Positions 8,744 through 17,373 of a stretch of 64,000 nt of DNA are shown piece after piece (the stretch's first letter is position 1; every line of letters starts with the position of its first letter). The translations under genes were made by a program, and so were the position numbers. The DNA comes from Pseudohalioglobus lutimaris (GTDB lineage Bacteria; Pseudomonadota; Gammaproteobacteria; Pseudomonadales; Halieaceae). Location: NCBI RefSeq assembly GCF_002866825.1, contig NZ_PKUS01000005.1, positions 219,739 through 283,738 of the forward strand, read 5' to 3'. The notes under the pieces were generated by a model, which was not told the origin of the DNA, did not search any database, and worked only from the letters and a program-made list of their open reading frames with translations.

Positions 8744-10154
8744 TTGACTGGCTCCTCCGCCGATACTGACGCATAAACGTCTCACCCTGGGGGGCCGGAA
8801 AATCGCGTTTGCTGGTCCAGCCGCTGGCAAGTGGTAGCTTGCTGAAACCACCTTTCTTCCCACCAAGGCGATGCATCAGCGATATGCCAATGCCGGTAAG
8901 GGCCTGGTAGAGGCGCGGGCGAGTCGCGATCCAGGCATGCAGGCGCAGACCGTTGCGCCAGCTCGCGGGGGTTATTTTCTGTACACTCTGCTCGTGGCGC
9001 AGGTCGCGCAGCATGTCCGGTAGTGGGATCGCGCTGGGGCATACTTCCTCACACCGACCGCAACTGGTACAAGCGTTGGGCAGTGCTTCGCTGGCCTCCA
9101 GCGATGTCAGTAGCGGTGTCAGCACAGAGCCCATAGGGCCGGGATACACCCAGCCGTAACTGTGCCCACCGGTGGCGGCGAATATGGGGCAGTGATTCAG
9201 GCAACTGCCACAGCGTATGCAGCGCAGCATCTCACTGTAATCGCTGGCAAGAATATCGGTGCGCTGGCCATCCAGCAGGACAATGTGAGTCTCCAGTGGG
9301 CCGTCGGCATCCTGCGCACGCCGGGGCCCAGAGTAGAAACTGGTGTAACAGGTTTGCGGCTGACCGGTTGCGGAGCGTACCAAAAGGCGCTGTATCGCGG
9401 TGGCGTCCTCTGCTCTGGGTAATACCCGGTCCAGCGTCGTACAGATGATGAGTACACTAGGCAGGTTGGCGCAAAGGTCGCCATTGCCCTCGTTGGTTAC
9501 CAGCATGGAATAGCCGTTCTCGGCAATCAACGCATTGGAGCCGATGATGCCGACGTCAGCTTCCAGGAAGTGGTCGCGCAGTACGGTGCGTGCCTCGCCA
9601 ACGAGATCACCGATGGACTCGAGGTCGCGTTCACCCAGGTCGTGATTTTCCAGGAACTGTTCGCGGATCTGCTGCTGGGTTTTATGCAGTGCGGGGCCGA
9701 CGATGTGGCTTGGAGTCTCCCCGGCCTGCTGGACAATATATTCTCCAAGGTCCGTCTCCAGTACCTCCATCCCACCGCGCTGCAGGAAGTCGTTGAGTCC
9801 GGTTTCCTCGGTTACCATGGACTTGCCCTTGGCGACTTTCCGCGCGCCATGTTGCTGGCATATGTCCAGCACAATGGAATTCATATCTTCTGCGGTTTCC
9901 GCGTAATGGATGCGGTTACCGTTGTTGGTGGCCTCCAGTTCGAAGCGCGCGAGGTAGTAATCCAGGTTGTCCAGTGTGTGCTGCCGCATTTTCTTCACGT
10001 GATCGCGCAGGGCTGCAAAGTCACCGAATTCGCTCACCGCGGCTTCGCGCATCAACGGTGTAAACAGGGCGAGTATGTCACGCTGGGCAACGGCACTGGC
10101 GTCGGCAAGGGCGCGTGCGGCGTTTTCCTTGAAGTGCTGGCTGTGCTGTTCCAT
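8733..10154 (-). CDS. lutB: LutB iron-sulfur subunit of L-lactate oxidase complex
   Basis: A 473-residue protein with an N-terminal LUD-like region (about 70-300) and two [4Fe-4S] motifs. The first is Cys312/315/318/322 (CIRCGSCLNHCP) and the second Cys362/365/368/372 (CTSCGRCEEVCP). The C-terminal ~90 residues match the DUF3390 extension of LutB. It probably passes electrons from lactate to the quinone pool together with LutA and LutC. Four bases separate it from lutA. Confidence 0.94.
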   Translation of the reverse strand: MEQHSQHFKENAARALADASAVAQRDILALFTPLMREAAVSEFGDFAALRDHVKKMRQHTLDNLDYYLARFELEATNNGNRIHYAETAEDMNSIVLDICQQHGARKVAKGKSMVTEETGLNDFLQRGGMEVLETDLGEYIVQQAGETPSHIVGPALHKTQQQIREQFLENHDLGERDLESIGDLVGEARTVLRDHFLEADVGIIGSNALIAENGYSMLVTNEGNGDLCANLPSVLIICTTLDRVLPRAEDATAIQRLLVRSATGQPQTCYTSFYSGPRRAQDADGPLETHIVLLDGQRTDILASDYSEMLRCIRCGSCLNHCPIFAATGGHSYGWVYPGPMGSVLTPLLTSLEASEALPNACTSCGRCEEVCPSAIPLPDMLRDLRHEQSVQKITPASWRNGLRLHAWIATRPRLYQALTGIGISLMHRLGGKKGGFSKLPLASGWTSKRDFPAPQGETFMRQYRRRSQSNER

Positions 10155-10158
10155 TGGG

Positions 10159-10926
10159 CTAGTCTCCTTCGCCGATGGCGGGGGAGTAGAGGTCGCCGCT
10201 GAGTATCTCAGCCACGTGACGGACCTCCAGCTCCAGACCTTGCCGTCTTGCGCGTCCGGCGATATTCAGCAGGCACCCCAGATCACCGCCAGTGAGCAGG
10301 GTAGCGCCGCTGTTGCCGGCATTGCGTAGTTTGTCATCCACCATTTTTTCTGAAATATCCGGCATCTTGGCGCAGAAAGTGCCACCGAATCCACAGCAGA
10401 CATCGGATTGCTGCATTTCGTTTATTTCCACGTCACACAGCGTTTTCAGCAGTTGCCGGGGCTGATCTTTAACGCCCATTTCACGTAATCCTGCGCAACT
10501 GTCATGGTAGGTAATGGGCGGCAGGTCTGTGGATACGGCCGGCGCTGATTCCAGTTTTACCACGTCGACAAGAAAGCTGGTCAGTTCAAAGGTTTTTTCT
10601 GCCAGGGCCAGTGCTCGTTCTCGCCACTCACCGTCCAGCAGTTTGGGGTAATGATGGCAGATCATTCCCGCACAGGAACCGGAGGGGGCGACCACGTACT
10701 CAGCGTGCTCAAACAGTTCGATAGTCTGGCGGGCGATAGGGATGGTCGCTTCATATTCGCCGCTGTTGTATCCCGGCTGCCCGCAGCAGGTTTGCTGCAA
10801 GGGTACGTCGACAATACAGCCGGCCTGCTCCAGCAGGCGGATGCTGGCGAAAGCGACGGAAGGACGCATCAGGTCGGCGAGGCAGGTGACAAACAGGGAG
10901 ACGCGGGGGTTAATGCTTTCACTCAT
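10159..10926 (-). CDS. lutA: LutA cysteine-rich subunit
   Basis: A 255-residue protein with two CCG cysteine-rich domains: QTCCGQPGYNSG near 46-57 and DVCCGFGGTFCAK in the second half. These bind unusual Fe-S clusters in heterodisulfide-reductase-like subunits. It is the first gene of lutABC on this strand. I see no lactate permease or LutR/LldR regulator next to it. The ATG at 10926 fits homologue length; earlier in-frame codons would run into the neighbouring gene. Confidence 0.93.
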   Translation of the reverse strand: MSESINPRVSLFVTCLADLMRPSVAFASIRLLEQAGCIVDVPLQQTCCGQPGYNSGEYEATIPIARQTIELFEHAEYVVAPSGSCAGMICHHYPKLLDGEWRERALALAEKTFELTSFLVDVVKLESAPAVSTDLPPITYHDSCAGLREMGVKDQPRQLLKTLCDVEINEMQQSDVCCGFGGTFCAKMPDISEKMVDDKLRNAGNSGATLLTGGDLGCLLNIAGRARRQGLELEVRHVAEILSGDLYSPAIGEGD

Positions 10927-10981
10927 GTTGGCAATGATCCCGGTAGAAGAGGGCCAAGTATATCGGATTCTGGCCGTCGCT

Positions 10982-13879
10982 CTAGCCCTGCCAGGGCAGA
11001 AAACTGATCGCCAGGAACAATGCGCCCAGTATGGCACCCACGGCGATGGCAATACCGCTCTTGGCGACAGGATGCCTGCTCTGCAGCAGCTTTACCGCAA
11101 TCGTTTTGCGGTCCACGCGAACCCCCGCTGTTACCCGTGGTTCAAGTTCTCTCTTTACCTGTTGCTGATGCAAGCCCGGAAACCACTTGTTGCCGGTGAA
11201 AATAATGACATCATCAACAACAACGAACGGCCCCCGGTAGTGTATGCGGGGCCCTGTTGCCAGGTGGTACATCTCCCTGTGGTCTGCCAGTACCAGCTGT
11301 TCAGCCAGCAGGCCTGCGTGTTCGGGCTCACTGCGCAACATGATCTGCAGGGCCACGGCGAAGCCGGCGAGCGCCGTCGCCGCTGCCATCAATTGCACCA
11401 GGGAAACGCCAAGCCCGATCAGTACTATCAGGCAGGCGATGGCGAGTGCAGCCCAGGCAATGTTGCGCTGGCGCCACTGCCGGGTACGATGCGGAGCGCT
11501 CTGCAGCCAATGAATGTCCTCGGCCACGTCATCCAGGGGTGGCGCGCCATGGGTGGGCCTGCTGCTGTAGACCAACGCTCGCGTTGACTGCAAATAGGCC
11601 CAGGAAAATCCGCCGAGACTGGATAATAGCAGCAGTAGCAGGGTTGCCTGCCACGCCAGGGTCGTCCAGGTAAGTTGGCCTGAAGCCTGGTCAATCAGCT
11701 GCGCCAGGGATTCGGACTGCAGCGGTACTTCTGTCTGGCCCAGGCGGCTAAAGCGCAAAACACTTTCTTGCTGGTCGCTGAACAGTAAAACCCGTTCCCC
11801 CCAGTTGACCAGTTGTCCCTGTCCCAGAACCGCGCCACGCGGCAGTTCCCGAATGAACGTCCAGTCGCGGTCGAACAGGTATAGCCCTGCGGTTTCGGTA
11901 TCCGGGTTATGCATATTGACCCACCAGAAGTCGCCATTGCGAATAAAGTCGCCTACGCGAGTTTGCTCTCGCTGCAGTGCAGGTGGAGGCAACAGGAGAA
12001 TTTCATCCAACTGCTGGCCAAAGGCCTTGTCCTCGTAGCGGAATACGCTGATAGCCGGTGCCTGGGCGCTGTTCATGAACAGCAGGCCCGAGTCCAGGCG
12101 CAGGGTCGGTTGCGTGGGCAGTGGTAACTCCAGTTTTGCGCGTAGCTCACCATCGCTGCCCAGTTTGCTCAAACGCTCTTCAGCGGCGATAAACCATTCG
12201 CCGGTGAGCGAATTCATTGTGAGGGCCGTCGGCGGAGGGCTGAATTGTGGCTCGGTGACAGGCTGACAACTGCGCTCATCAAGCTTACAGCGCCACATCG
12301 CTCTCGGACTGCTGTCTGTGCCCGCAGCGCGGGCGCCAATTAACAAGTCTCCCTGCAGGTCGAAGGCTATTGGCCCGGACAGGTCGCGCAGCGCGAGCGT
12401 CTCCGCCCGCAGTGACTCCGTGGGTACGCCCGCCCGGTTGTGAAGCAGTAAGGTATCGCCGGCGAGGATAACCAGGTTGCCGGCTGAACTCGCTGCGATA
12501 GCAGATGGTCCCTGTGGCGGGGTTGCGGGGTTCAGGCTCAGGAATCGCCCAAGAAGCATCAGTAGCATCGCCAGCGCGATGCACCCCATCAGGACACCCC
12601 TGCGACTCTGCTGTGCAGCGATTGTTGAGCGCTGGCGAATTTCTGTGGTGCTGCGAAAGGGTAGCAGTCGATAGGGGTTGGGCGATCCCGGCGGGTTATT
12701 ATTGCCACCGCTGCGGACCGTGTCATTCCTCCGCGGCAACTCCAGACGCGATTTGACCCTGGCGGTAGTGCGCTTCAAGCTGGGCGTGCCGGCCAGAGCC
12801 CGGGCGCCTGCCTCTATGGCTTTTTCTTCCAGGGCGCTAGTATGCGCTGTCGGCTTGGCCGTGGAAGGGCGCTTGCCCGTTGCTGCGCCTGTACTTTGGC
12901 AGGCCGCATCTGGCCTGCGTTGTTGTTGCGCATCCGCCTCGCTTTTTCTGCGCGCGGCTGCTTCAGCTTTTTGCTTTTTTCGTGCAGTTTCTTCGAGTTT
13001 GCGCTGCCGCTCTGCCTCGGCTTTTTTACGTGCCGTTTCCTCAGCCTTGCGTTGCTGTTCGGCCTCTGCCTCGGCTTTTTTACGCGCCGTTTCCTCAGCC
13101 TTGCGTTGCTGTTCGGCCTCTGCCTCGGCTTTTTTACGTGCCGTTTCCTCGGCCTTGCGTTGCTGTTCGGCTTCTGCCTTGGCTTTTTTACGTGCCGTTT
13201 CCTCGGCCTTGCGCTGCCGTTCGGCTTCTGCCTCGGCTTTTTTACGCGCAGTTTCCTCGGCCTTGCGTTGCCGTTCGGCTTCTGCCTCGGCTTTTTTAAG
13301 TGCCGTTTCTTCAGCCTTGCGTTGTCGCTCGGCTTCCGCCCTGGCCAGTTTGCGGGCGGTTTCCTCCGCCGCGCGTTTCGTGGCCTGTTCCTTCGCTAGC
13401 TGTTCGGCAATGTGCTGTCTTTCCCGTTCAGCGGCAGCTTCCTTGCGCTGTGCTGCTGCGTGTTGCAACTGTGCCAGCGCTTCCCGCTTGCGGCGCTGCT
13501 TTTCTGCACCAGAGGTTCTGGAGTCCTGCGCCCCTTGCTTGCGCGTCGGCAAGCGTTTGTCACTTTTCTTCTGTGCCTTGCGCCCGGCTGCATCCTGCGG
13601 AGCCCCTGACTGTTGAGTCGTCTCGGTGGATTCCACATCATTTTCCGGTCCCGGCTTGACCAGCTCAGCTTCTAAACCGAGCTGGTTTAGCTTCAGGTAG
13701 TACTCGGCGGCGGCCTTGCGCTCCAGGTTGCGACGCAGAATGATGGTTTTACCACTGAAAAACTGCTCCAGTCGTTCGGGGTCCTGGATATCGAATAAGG
13801 CGGCAAAACCGGCCCTGGCCTTGTCGGGATCCTTGCCCGGCAAAACCTCGCCCCTGAACGTGAGGTTAAACTTGTTCAC
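10982..13879 (-). CDS. Large membrane protein with TolA-like coiled-coil repeats
   Basis: About 965 residues. Residues 1-80 form a small globular domain (KFNLTFRGEVLPG, then IILRRNLERKAAAEYYLKL); I recall similar N-terminal modules in other proteobacterial membrane proteins but cannot name a family. Residues about 130-345 are a charged Ala/Glu/Lys/Arg coiled coil, including six 18-residue repeats. A transmembrane helix lies near 430, then a ~300-residue region that looks like a beta-propeller sensor, two or three helices at about 745-850 and a last helix at the C-terminus. Function is unknown; an envelope-spanning or sensing role is an inference. The start is uncertain (GTG 13879 or TTG 13888). 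Confidence 0.75.
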   Translation of the reverse strand: MNKFNLTFRGEVLPGKDPDKARAGFAALFDIQDPERLEQFFSGKTIILRRNLERKAAAEYYLKLNQLGLEAELVKPGPENDVESTETTQQSGAPQDAAGRKAQKKSDKRLPTRKQGAQDSRTSGAEKQRRKREALAQLQHAAAQRKEAAAERERQHIAEQLAKEQATKRAAEETARKLARAEAERQRKAEETALKKAEAEAERQRKAEETARKKAEAEAERQRKAEETARKKAKAEAEQQRKAEETARKKAEAEAEQQRKAEETARKKAEAEAEQQRKAEETARKKAEAERQRKLEETARKKQKAEAAARRKSEADAQQQRRPDAACQSTGAATGKRPSTAKPTAHTSALEEKAIEAGARALAGTPSLKRTTARVKSRLELPRRNDTVRSGGNNNPPGSPNPYRLLPFRSTTEIRQRSTIAAQQSRRGVLMGCIALAMLLMLLGRFLSLNPATPPQGPSAIAASSAGNLVILAGDTLLLHNRAGVPTESLRAETLALRDLSGPIAFDLQGDLLIGARAAGTDSSPRAMWRCKLDERSCQPVTEPQFSPPPTALTMNSLTGEWFIAAEERLSKLGSDGELRAKLELPLPTQPTLRLDSGLLFMNSAQAPAISVFRYEDKAFGQQLDEILLLPPPALQREQTRVGDFIRNGDFWWVNMHNPDTETAGLYLFDRDWTFIRELPRGAVLGQGQLVNWGERVLLFSDQQESVLRFSRLGQTEVPLQSESLAQLIDQASGQLTWTTLAWQATLLLLLLSSLGGFSWAYLQSTRALVYSSRPTHGAPPLDDVAEDIHWLQSAPHRTRQWRQRNIAWAALAIACLIVLIGLGVSLVQLMAAATALAGFAVALQIMLRSEPEHAGLLAEQLVLADHREMYHLATGPRIHYRGPFVVVDDVIIFTGNKWFPGLHQQQVKRELEPRVTAGVRVDRKTIAVKLLQSRHPVAKSGIAIAVGAILGALFLAISFLPWQG
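12973..13344 (-). repeat. 54-bp in-frame tandem repeats encoding coiled coil
   Basis: Six 54-bp units (13021-13074, 13075-13128, 13129-13182, 13183-13236, 13237-13290, 13291-13344) plus a degenerate 48-bp unit (12973-13020). Each starts with CTTTTTTA on the plus strand and encodes 18 residues such as QQRKAEETARKKAEAEAE on the minus strand. Units differ at only a few bases and always keep the frame, so copy number could vary without breaking the protein. Confidence 0.92.
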
Positions 13880-13966
13880 CCCGCGCAATTGTCCCCGTGT
13901 TGTGGCCTGTGTTTATAGGGCCAATGTACGGTGAACCGTGTTGTTTTGCCAAGCCATCATTGGTGA

Positions 13967-15517
13967 TTAATGCACTCCGTGCATGAGTTTCTTCAGTAAT
14001 GGCGAGAGCAACAGCAGCAGTACGCCCATGCCCAGGCCGACATAGAGCAGGTCATTAAACAGGCTGCTGTAGCTTTCCAGTGCGGCGCCCACATCGGTGA
14101 CGCTGCCGTTAACCGTCTCTATCGCTGCTAACTTGGCCAGCTGTACGGCGACGAACTCGGAGTAGGCAGTGGCCAGGAACCATGCGCCCATCATCACCCC
14201 GACAACGCGGGGCACGGCGAGCCGAGTCACGGCAGAAAGTCCTACTGGCGACAGACACAGCTCACCGCAGGTATGTAACAGGTAGGCCAGCACCATCCAG
14301 TAGCTGGCCACCAGTCCGCTGGCGTCGGGGTTGGCGGCCCCCCACACCAGCGCCCCGAAACCCAGGCCGGCCTGGCCTATGCCCAGCGCAAACTTGACCG
14401 GTGTGCCGGGCTCCAGTCCGCGTTTGTTCAGGGCGGTCCACAACCAGGCGAAGAAGGGGGCAAACAGAAATATAAAGAGGGAGTTGAGAGAACCATATTG
14501 TGCTGCTGTCAGTTCCATGCCCAGTAAAGTGCGGTCCATCACGCGATCGGCAAACAGGGTCATGGAGCCCGCCGCTTGCTCGAACAAGGCCCAAAACACC
14601 ACGGTAGACATGGTCAGCACGACGAGGGCGATCATCCGATCCCGTTCAACACTGTCGCACTGGGTGGCGATGAACCAGGTCAACCCGGCAAGCACTGCCA
14701 CCGATAGCAGGTTGAGCGTCATGCCTACGGCCCCGTGAAATTGCAGCATGCGCCAGGCAACTGCCACGCCGACCAGGGCTCCCAGGTAAATAGTGAGTTC
14801 TTTGTTGAGACCGATGGAGCTGCGTTCTTCGAGCAGGGCGGGTTGGTGAGGCTCGGCGTGGTTATGCAGGTGTTTCTGCCCGGAGATAAAGGTGGCCAGA
14901 CCCACCAGCATGCCTATACCAGCGGCACCGAAACCGTAAGCCCAGCCGTAGGTTTCGCCCAGGTAGCCGCAGAGGAGGGTGGCGGCAAAGGCGCCGATAT
15001 TGATGCCCATGTAAAAGATGGTGAAGCCGGAGTCGCGCCGGGGGTCGCTCTCAGTGTACAGCCGACCGACAATAGTGGAGATATTCGGCTTGAGAAAACC
15101 TACGCCAACGACGATGAGCGCCAGTGAAAAATAGAACACCTGCAGGGCGCCCTCGTCGCGGACTACCTGGCCCTCTATCAAGCGCGCCTGTTCGCCCTCT
15201 ACCGCCATGCCCAGGTGGCCCAGGACCAGCAGGACCCCGCCAAAAATCACCGCCTTGCGCATTCCCAGGTAACGGTCTGCCAGCAACCCGCCTATTACTG
15301 GCATCGCGTAAACCAGCGCGGCATAGCTGCCCAGTACCTCCAGACCGTTACTGTCGCTGAACAGGTGATACTTGGTGAGATAGAGTAGAAGCAGGTACTT
15401 CATGCCGTAAAAAGAGAAACGTTCCCACAATTCAGTAGCGAAGCAGACGAACAGGCCGCGGGGGTGGCCAAAGAAGCCCGTATCCTGAGCCGGGTTGTAG
15501 GCGGTTGTTATGGTCAT
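13967..15517 (-). CDS. POT-family proton-dependent peptide transporter
   Basis: A 516-residue inner-membrane MFS protein of the proton-coupled oligopeptide transporter family. The family signature ATELWERFSFYGMKYLLLLY lies near the N-terminus and the second PTR2 motif (FTIFYMGINIGAF) near 165. About 12-14 hydrophobic helices are visible. It imports di- and tripeptides. AAGGAC lies nine bases before the ATG. The next gene, on the opposite strand, is an M28 peptidase, which fits a peptide-use theme. Confidence 0.93.
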   Translation of the reverse strand: MTITTAYNPAQDTGFFGHPRGLFVCFATELWERFSFYGMKYLLLLYLTKYHLFSDSNGLEVLGSYAALVYAMPVIGGLLADRYLGMRKAVIFGGVLLVLGHLGMAVEGEQARLIEGQVVRDEGALQVFYFSLALIVVGVGFLKPNISTIVGRLYTESDPRRDSGFTIFYMGINIGAFAATLLCGYLGETYGWAYGFGAAGIGMLVGLATFISGQKHLHNHAEPHQPALLEERSSIGLNKELTIYLGALVGVAVAWRMLQFHGAVGMTLNLLSVAVLAGLTWFIATQCDSVERDRMIALVVLTMSTVVFWALFEQAAGSMTLFADRVMDRTLLGMELTAAQYGSLNSLFIFLFAPFFAWLWTALNKRGLEPGTPVKFALGIGQAGLGFGALVWGAANPDASGLVASYWMVLAYLLHTCGELCLSPVGLSAVTRLAVPRVVGVMMGAWFLATAYSEFVAVQLAKLAAIETVNGSVTDVGAALESYSSLFNDLLYVGLGMGVLLLLLSPLLKKLMHGVH

Positions 15518-15675
15518 TTACCAGTGTCCTTGTTGTTATAAGCGCGAGCCGACTCAAGGGTACAGGTGGTCAGCGCAGGTCGAACATTTGTATTGTTATC
15601 AGCGCAGGTCGCTCTGGGCGTGACGCTACGATTGCCAGTATGATAGCGCTCTTTACACACTATTCGGGGTTTTTG

Positions 15676-17373
15676 ATGAAGAAGCTATTTGTGGCAATCG
15701 GCGCCGCCGCCGCTATCACCGCCTGTGCCCATGACCCGCAAAATAACACAGGGGCACTGCAGTCCGGCGCGGATGCTATTTCAACGGAACTGCATCGCCA
15801 TATTGCCGAGTTGGCTTCCGATGCCTACGAGGGCAGGGCACCGGGCACGCCAGGGGAAGAAAAAACCATCGCCTATCTTGTGGAGCAGTTTCAGGCGTTG
15901 GGGCTGGAACCGGGGAACCAGGGTGAATGGCTCCAGGATGTTCCGATTACCTCCGTGGTTCCCTCTCACGATGCGGTACTGTCCCTGAGGGGTAGCGACT
16001 TCAGCGCCGACCTCGCCTTTGGCGATGACATGATGCTGTTTACCCTGCAGCAGATGGCGTCTACCAGGCTGGATGATTCGCCGCTGGTATTTGCGGGTTA
16101 TGGCATCAATGCGCCCGAGCGTGGCTGGAACGACTATGCCGATGTGAATGTGACCGGCAAAACCGTGGTGGTCCTGATCAATGATCCGGGCTACGCCACC
16201 CAGGACCCGGACGTCTTCAATGGGAATGCCATGACCTACTATGGCCGCTGGACTTATAAATACGAAGAGGCGGCGCGCCAGGGCGCGGCCGGTGTAATCA
16301 TTGTTCACGAGACCGCGCCGGCGGCTTATGCCTGGGACGTGGTGCGCAGCAGTTGGTCCGCTGGCCAGATCGGCCTTACCGCAGAAAACAGGAATGCCGA
16401 TCGCGCCGCCGTCCAGGGCTGGATTCCGGTTGAGCAGGCGGAGCGCCTGTTTGCCGCTGCAGGAATGGATTACGCGCAGATGAAAGCAGCAGCTGCCAGG
16501 CCTGGCTTTCGCGCACGGCCGCTGGGCGACATCGCTGCGTCGGTCACTTTGAATAACCAGGTCAACAGCATGGTCAGCCGTAACGTCGTTGCCCTGTTGC
16601 CTGGGAGCGAGTCGCCAGATGAGGTGGTGATCTATACCGCGCACTGGGACCACCTGGGTGTTCGGCCGAATGAGGGAGACGACGATATATACAATGGTGC
16701 CAGCGACAATGCATCGGGCACGGCTGCGTTGTTTTCCCTGGCGCGCATGTTTAAAGATCAGGATACGCCGCCTGAACGCTCTGTGATGTTCCTGGCGGTG
16801 ACCGCCGAAGAATCCGGCCTGCTGGGCTCAAAGTGGTATGGCGAGAACCCTGTTTTTCCACTGCAAAAAACCGTGGCGAATTTCAATATGGATAATATCG
16901 CTGCAGGCCAGCTGGGTCTCACCCGGGATGTAGCGGTGGTGGGGTTTGGCAACAGCGAGTTGGAAAACTACCTGCTGGACGCCGTGCAGGAGCAGGGCCG
17001 GGTCGTGGTTCAGGAGCCCTTTCCGGAAAAAGGCTTCTACTACCGCTCCGATCACTTCTCCCTGGCCCGGGTAGGTGTGCCAGCGCTCTACCTCACTCGT
17101 TCCACCGACAGTATCGAGCACGGCAAGGAATGGGGCGCGGCCCGTTTGAATCGCTATATACGCGACCATTATCACAAGCCATCGGACGAATACTCCCCGG
17201 ACTGGGACCTTCGCGGCGCGGTACAGGAGGTGCAGTTGCTGTTCACCATGGGCAATAAACTGGCGAACAACAGCGACTTTCCCCGGTGGAACGACAAAGT
17301 AGAGTTCAAGGCAACCCGCGAGGCGACCATGGCCGCCCCCGCGTCGCCGTCAAACACGGAGAACGGACAATGA
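15676..17373 (+). CDS. M28-family zinc aminopeptidase, lipoprotein
   Basis: A 565-residue exported metallopeptidase. The lipobox ITAC puts the acylated Cys at 17. A PA-type insert (ARQGAAGVIIVHE) precedes the catalytic domain, whose zinc-ligand segments are AHWDHLG, ASDNASG, AEESGLLG, MDNI and RSDHFSL. It probably trims peptides at the outer membrane or in the periplasm. The gene is divergent from the POT peptide transporter, and its stop overlaps the start of the TPP enzyme by four bases. Confidence 0.92.
   Translation: MKKLFVAIGAAAAITACAHDPQNNTGALQSGADAISTELHRHIAELASDAYEGRAPGTPGEEKTIAYLVEQFQALGLEPGNQGEWLQDVPITSVVPSHDAVLSLRGSDFSADLAFGDDMMLFTLQQMASTRLDDSPLVFAGYGINAPERGWNDYADVNVTGKTVVVLINDPGYATQDPDVFNGNAMTYYGRWTYKYEEAARQGAAGVIIVHETAPAAYAWDVVRSSWSAGQIGLTAENRNADRAAVQGWIPVEQAERLFAAAGMDYAQMKAAAARPGFRARPLGDIAASVTLNNQVNSMVSRNVVALLPGSESPDEVVIYTAHWDHLGVRPNEGDDDIYNGASDNASGTAALFSLARMFKDQDTPPERSVMFLAVTAEESGLLGSKWYGENPVFPLQKTVANFNMDNIAAGQLGLTRDVAVVGFGNSELENYLLDAVQEQGRVVVQEPFPEKGFYYRSDHFSLARVGVPALYLTRSTDSIEHGKEWGAARLNRYIRDHYHKPSDEYSPDWDLRGAVQEVQLLFTMGNKLANNSDFPRWNDKVEFKATREATMAAPASPSNTENGQ

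Noticed and set aside
9570..10202. Plus-strand 210-codon open frame
   Set aside because: Antisense to lutB, whose Fe-S motifs and length are complete.
12678..13616. Plus-strand open frames of up to 312 residues opposite the coiled-coil repeats
   Set aside because: They are mirror images of the repeated coiled-coil codons (Leu/Arg/Ser/Phe-rich) and lack domains or start signals.
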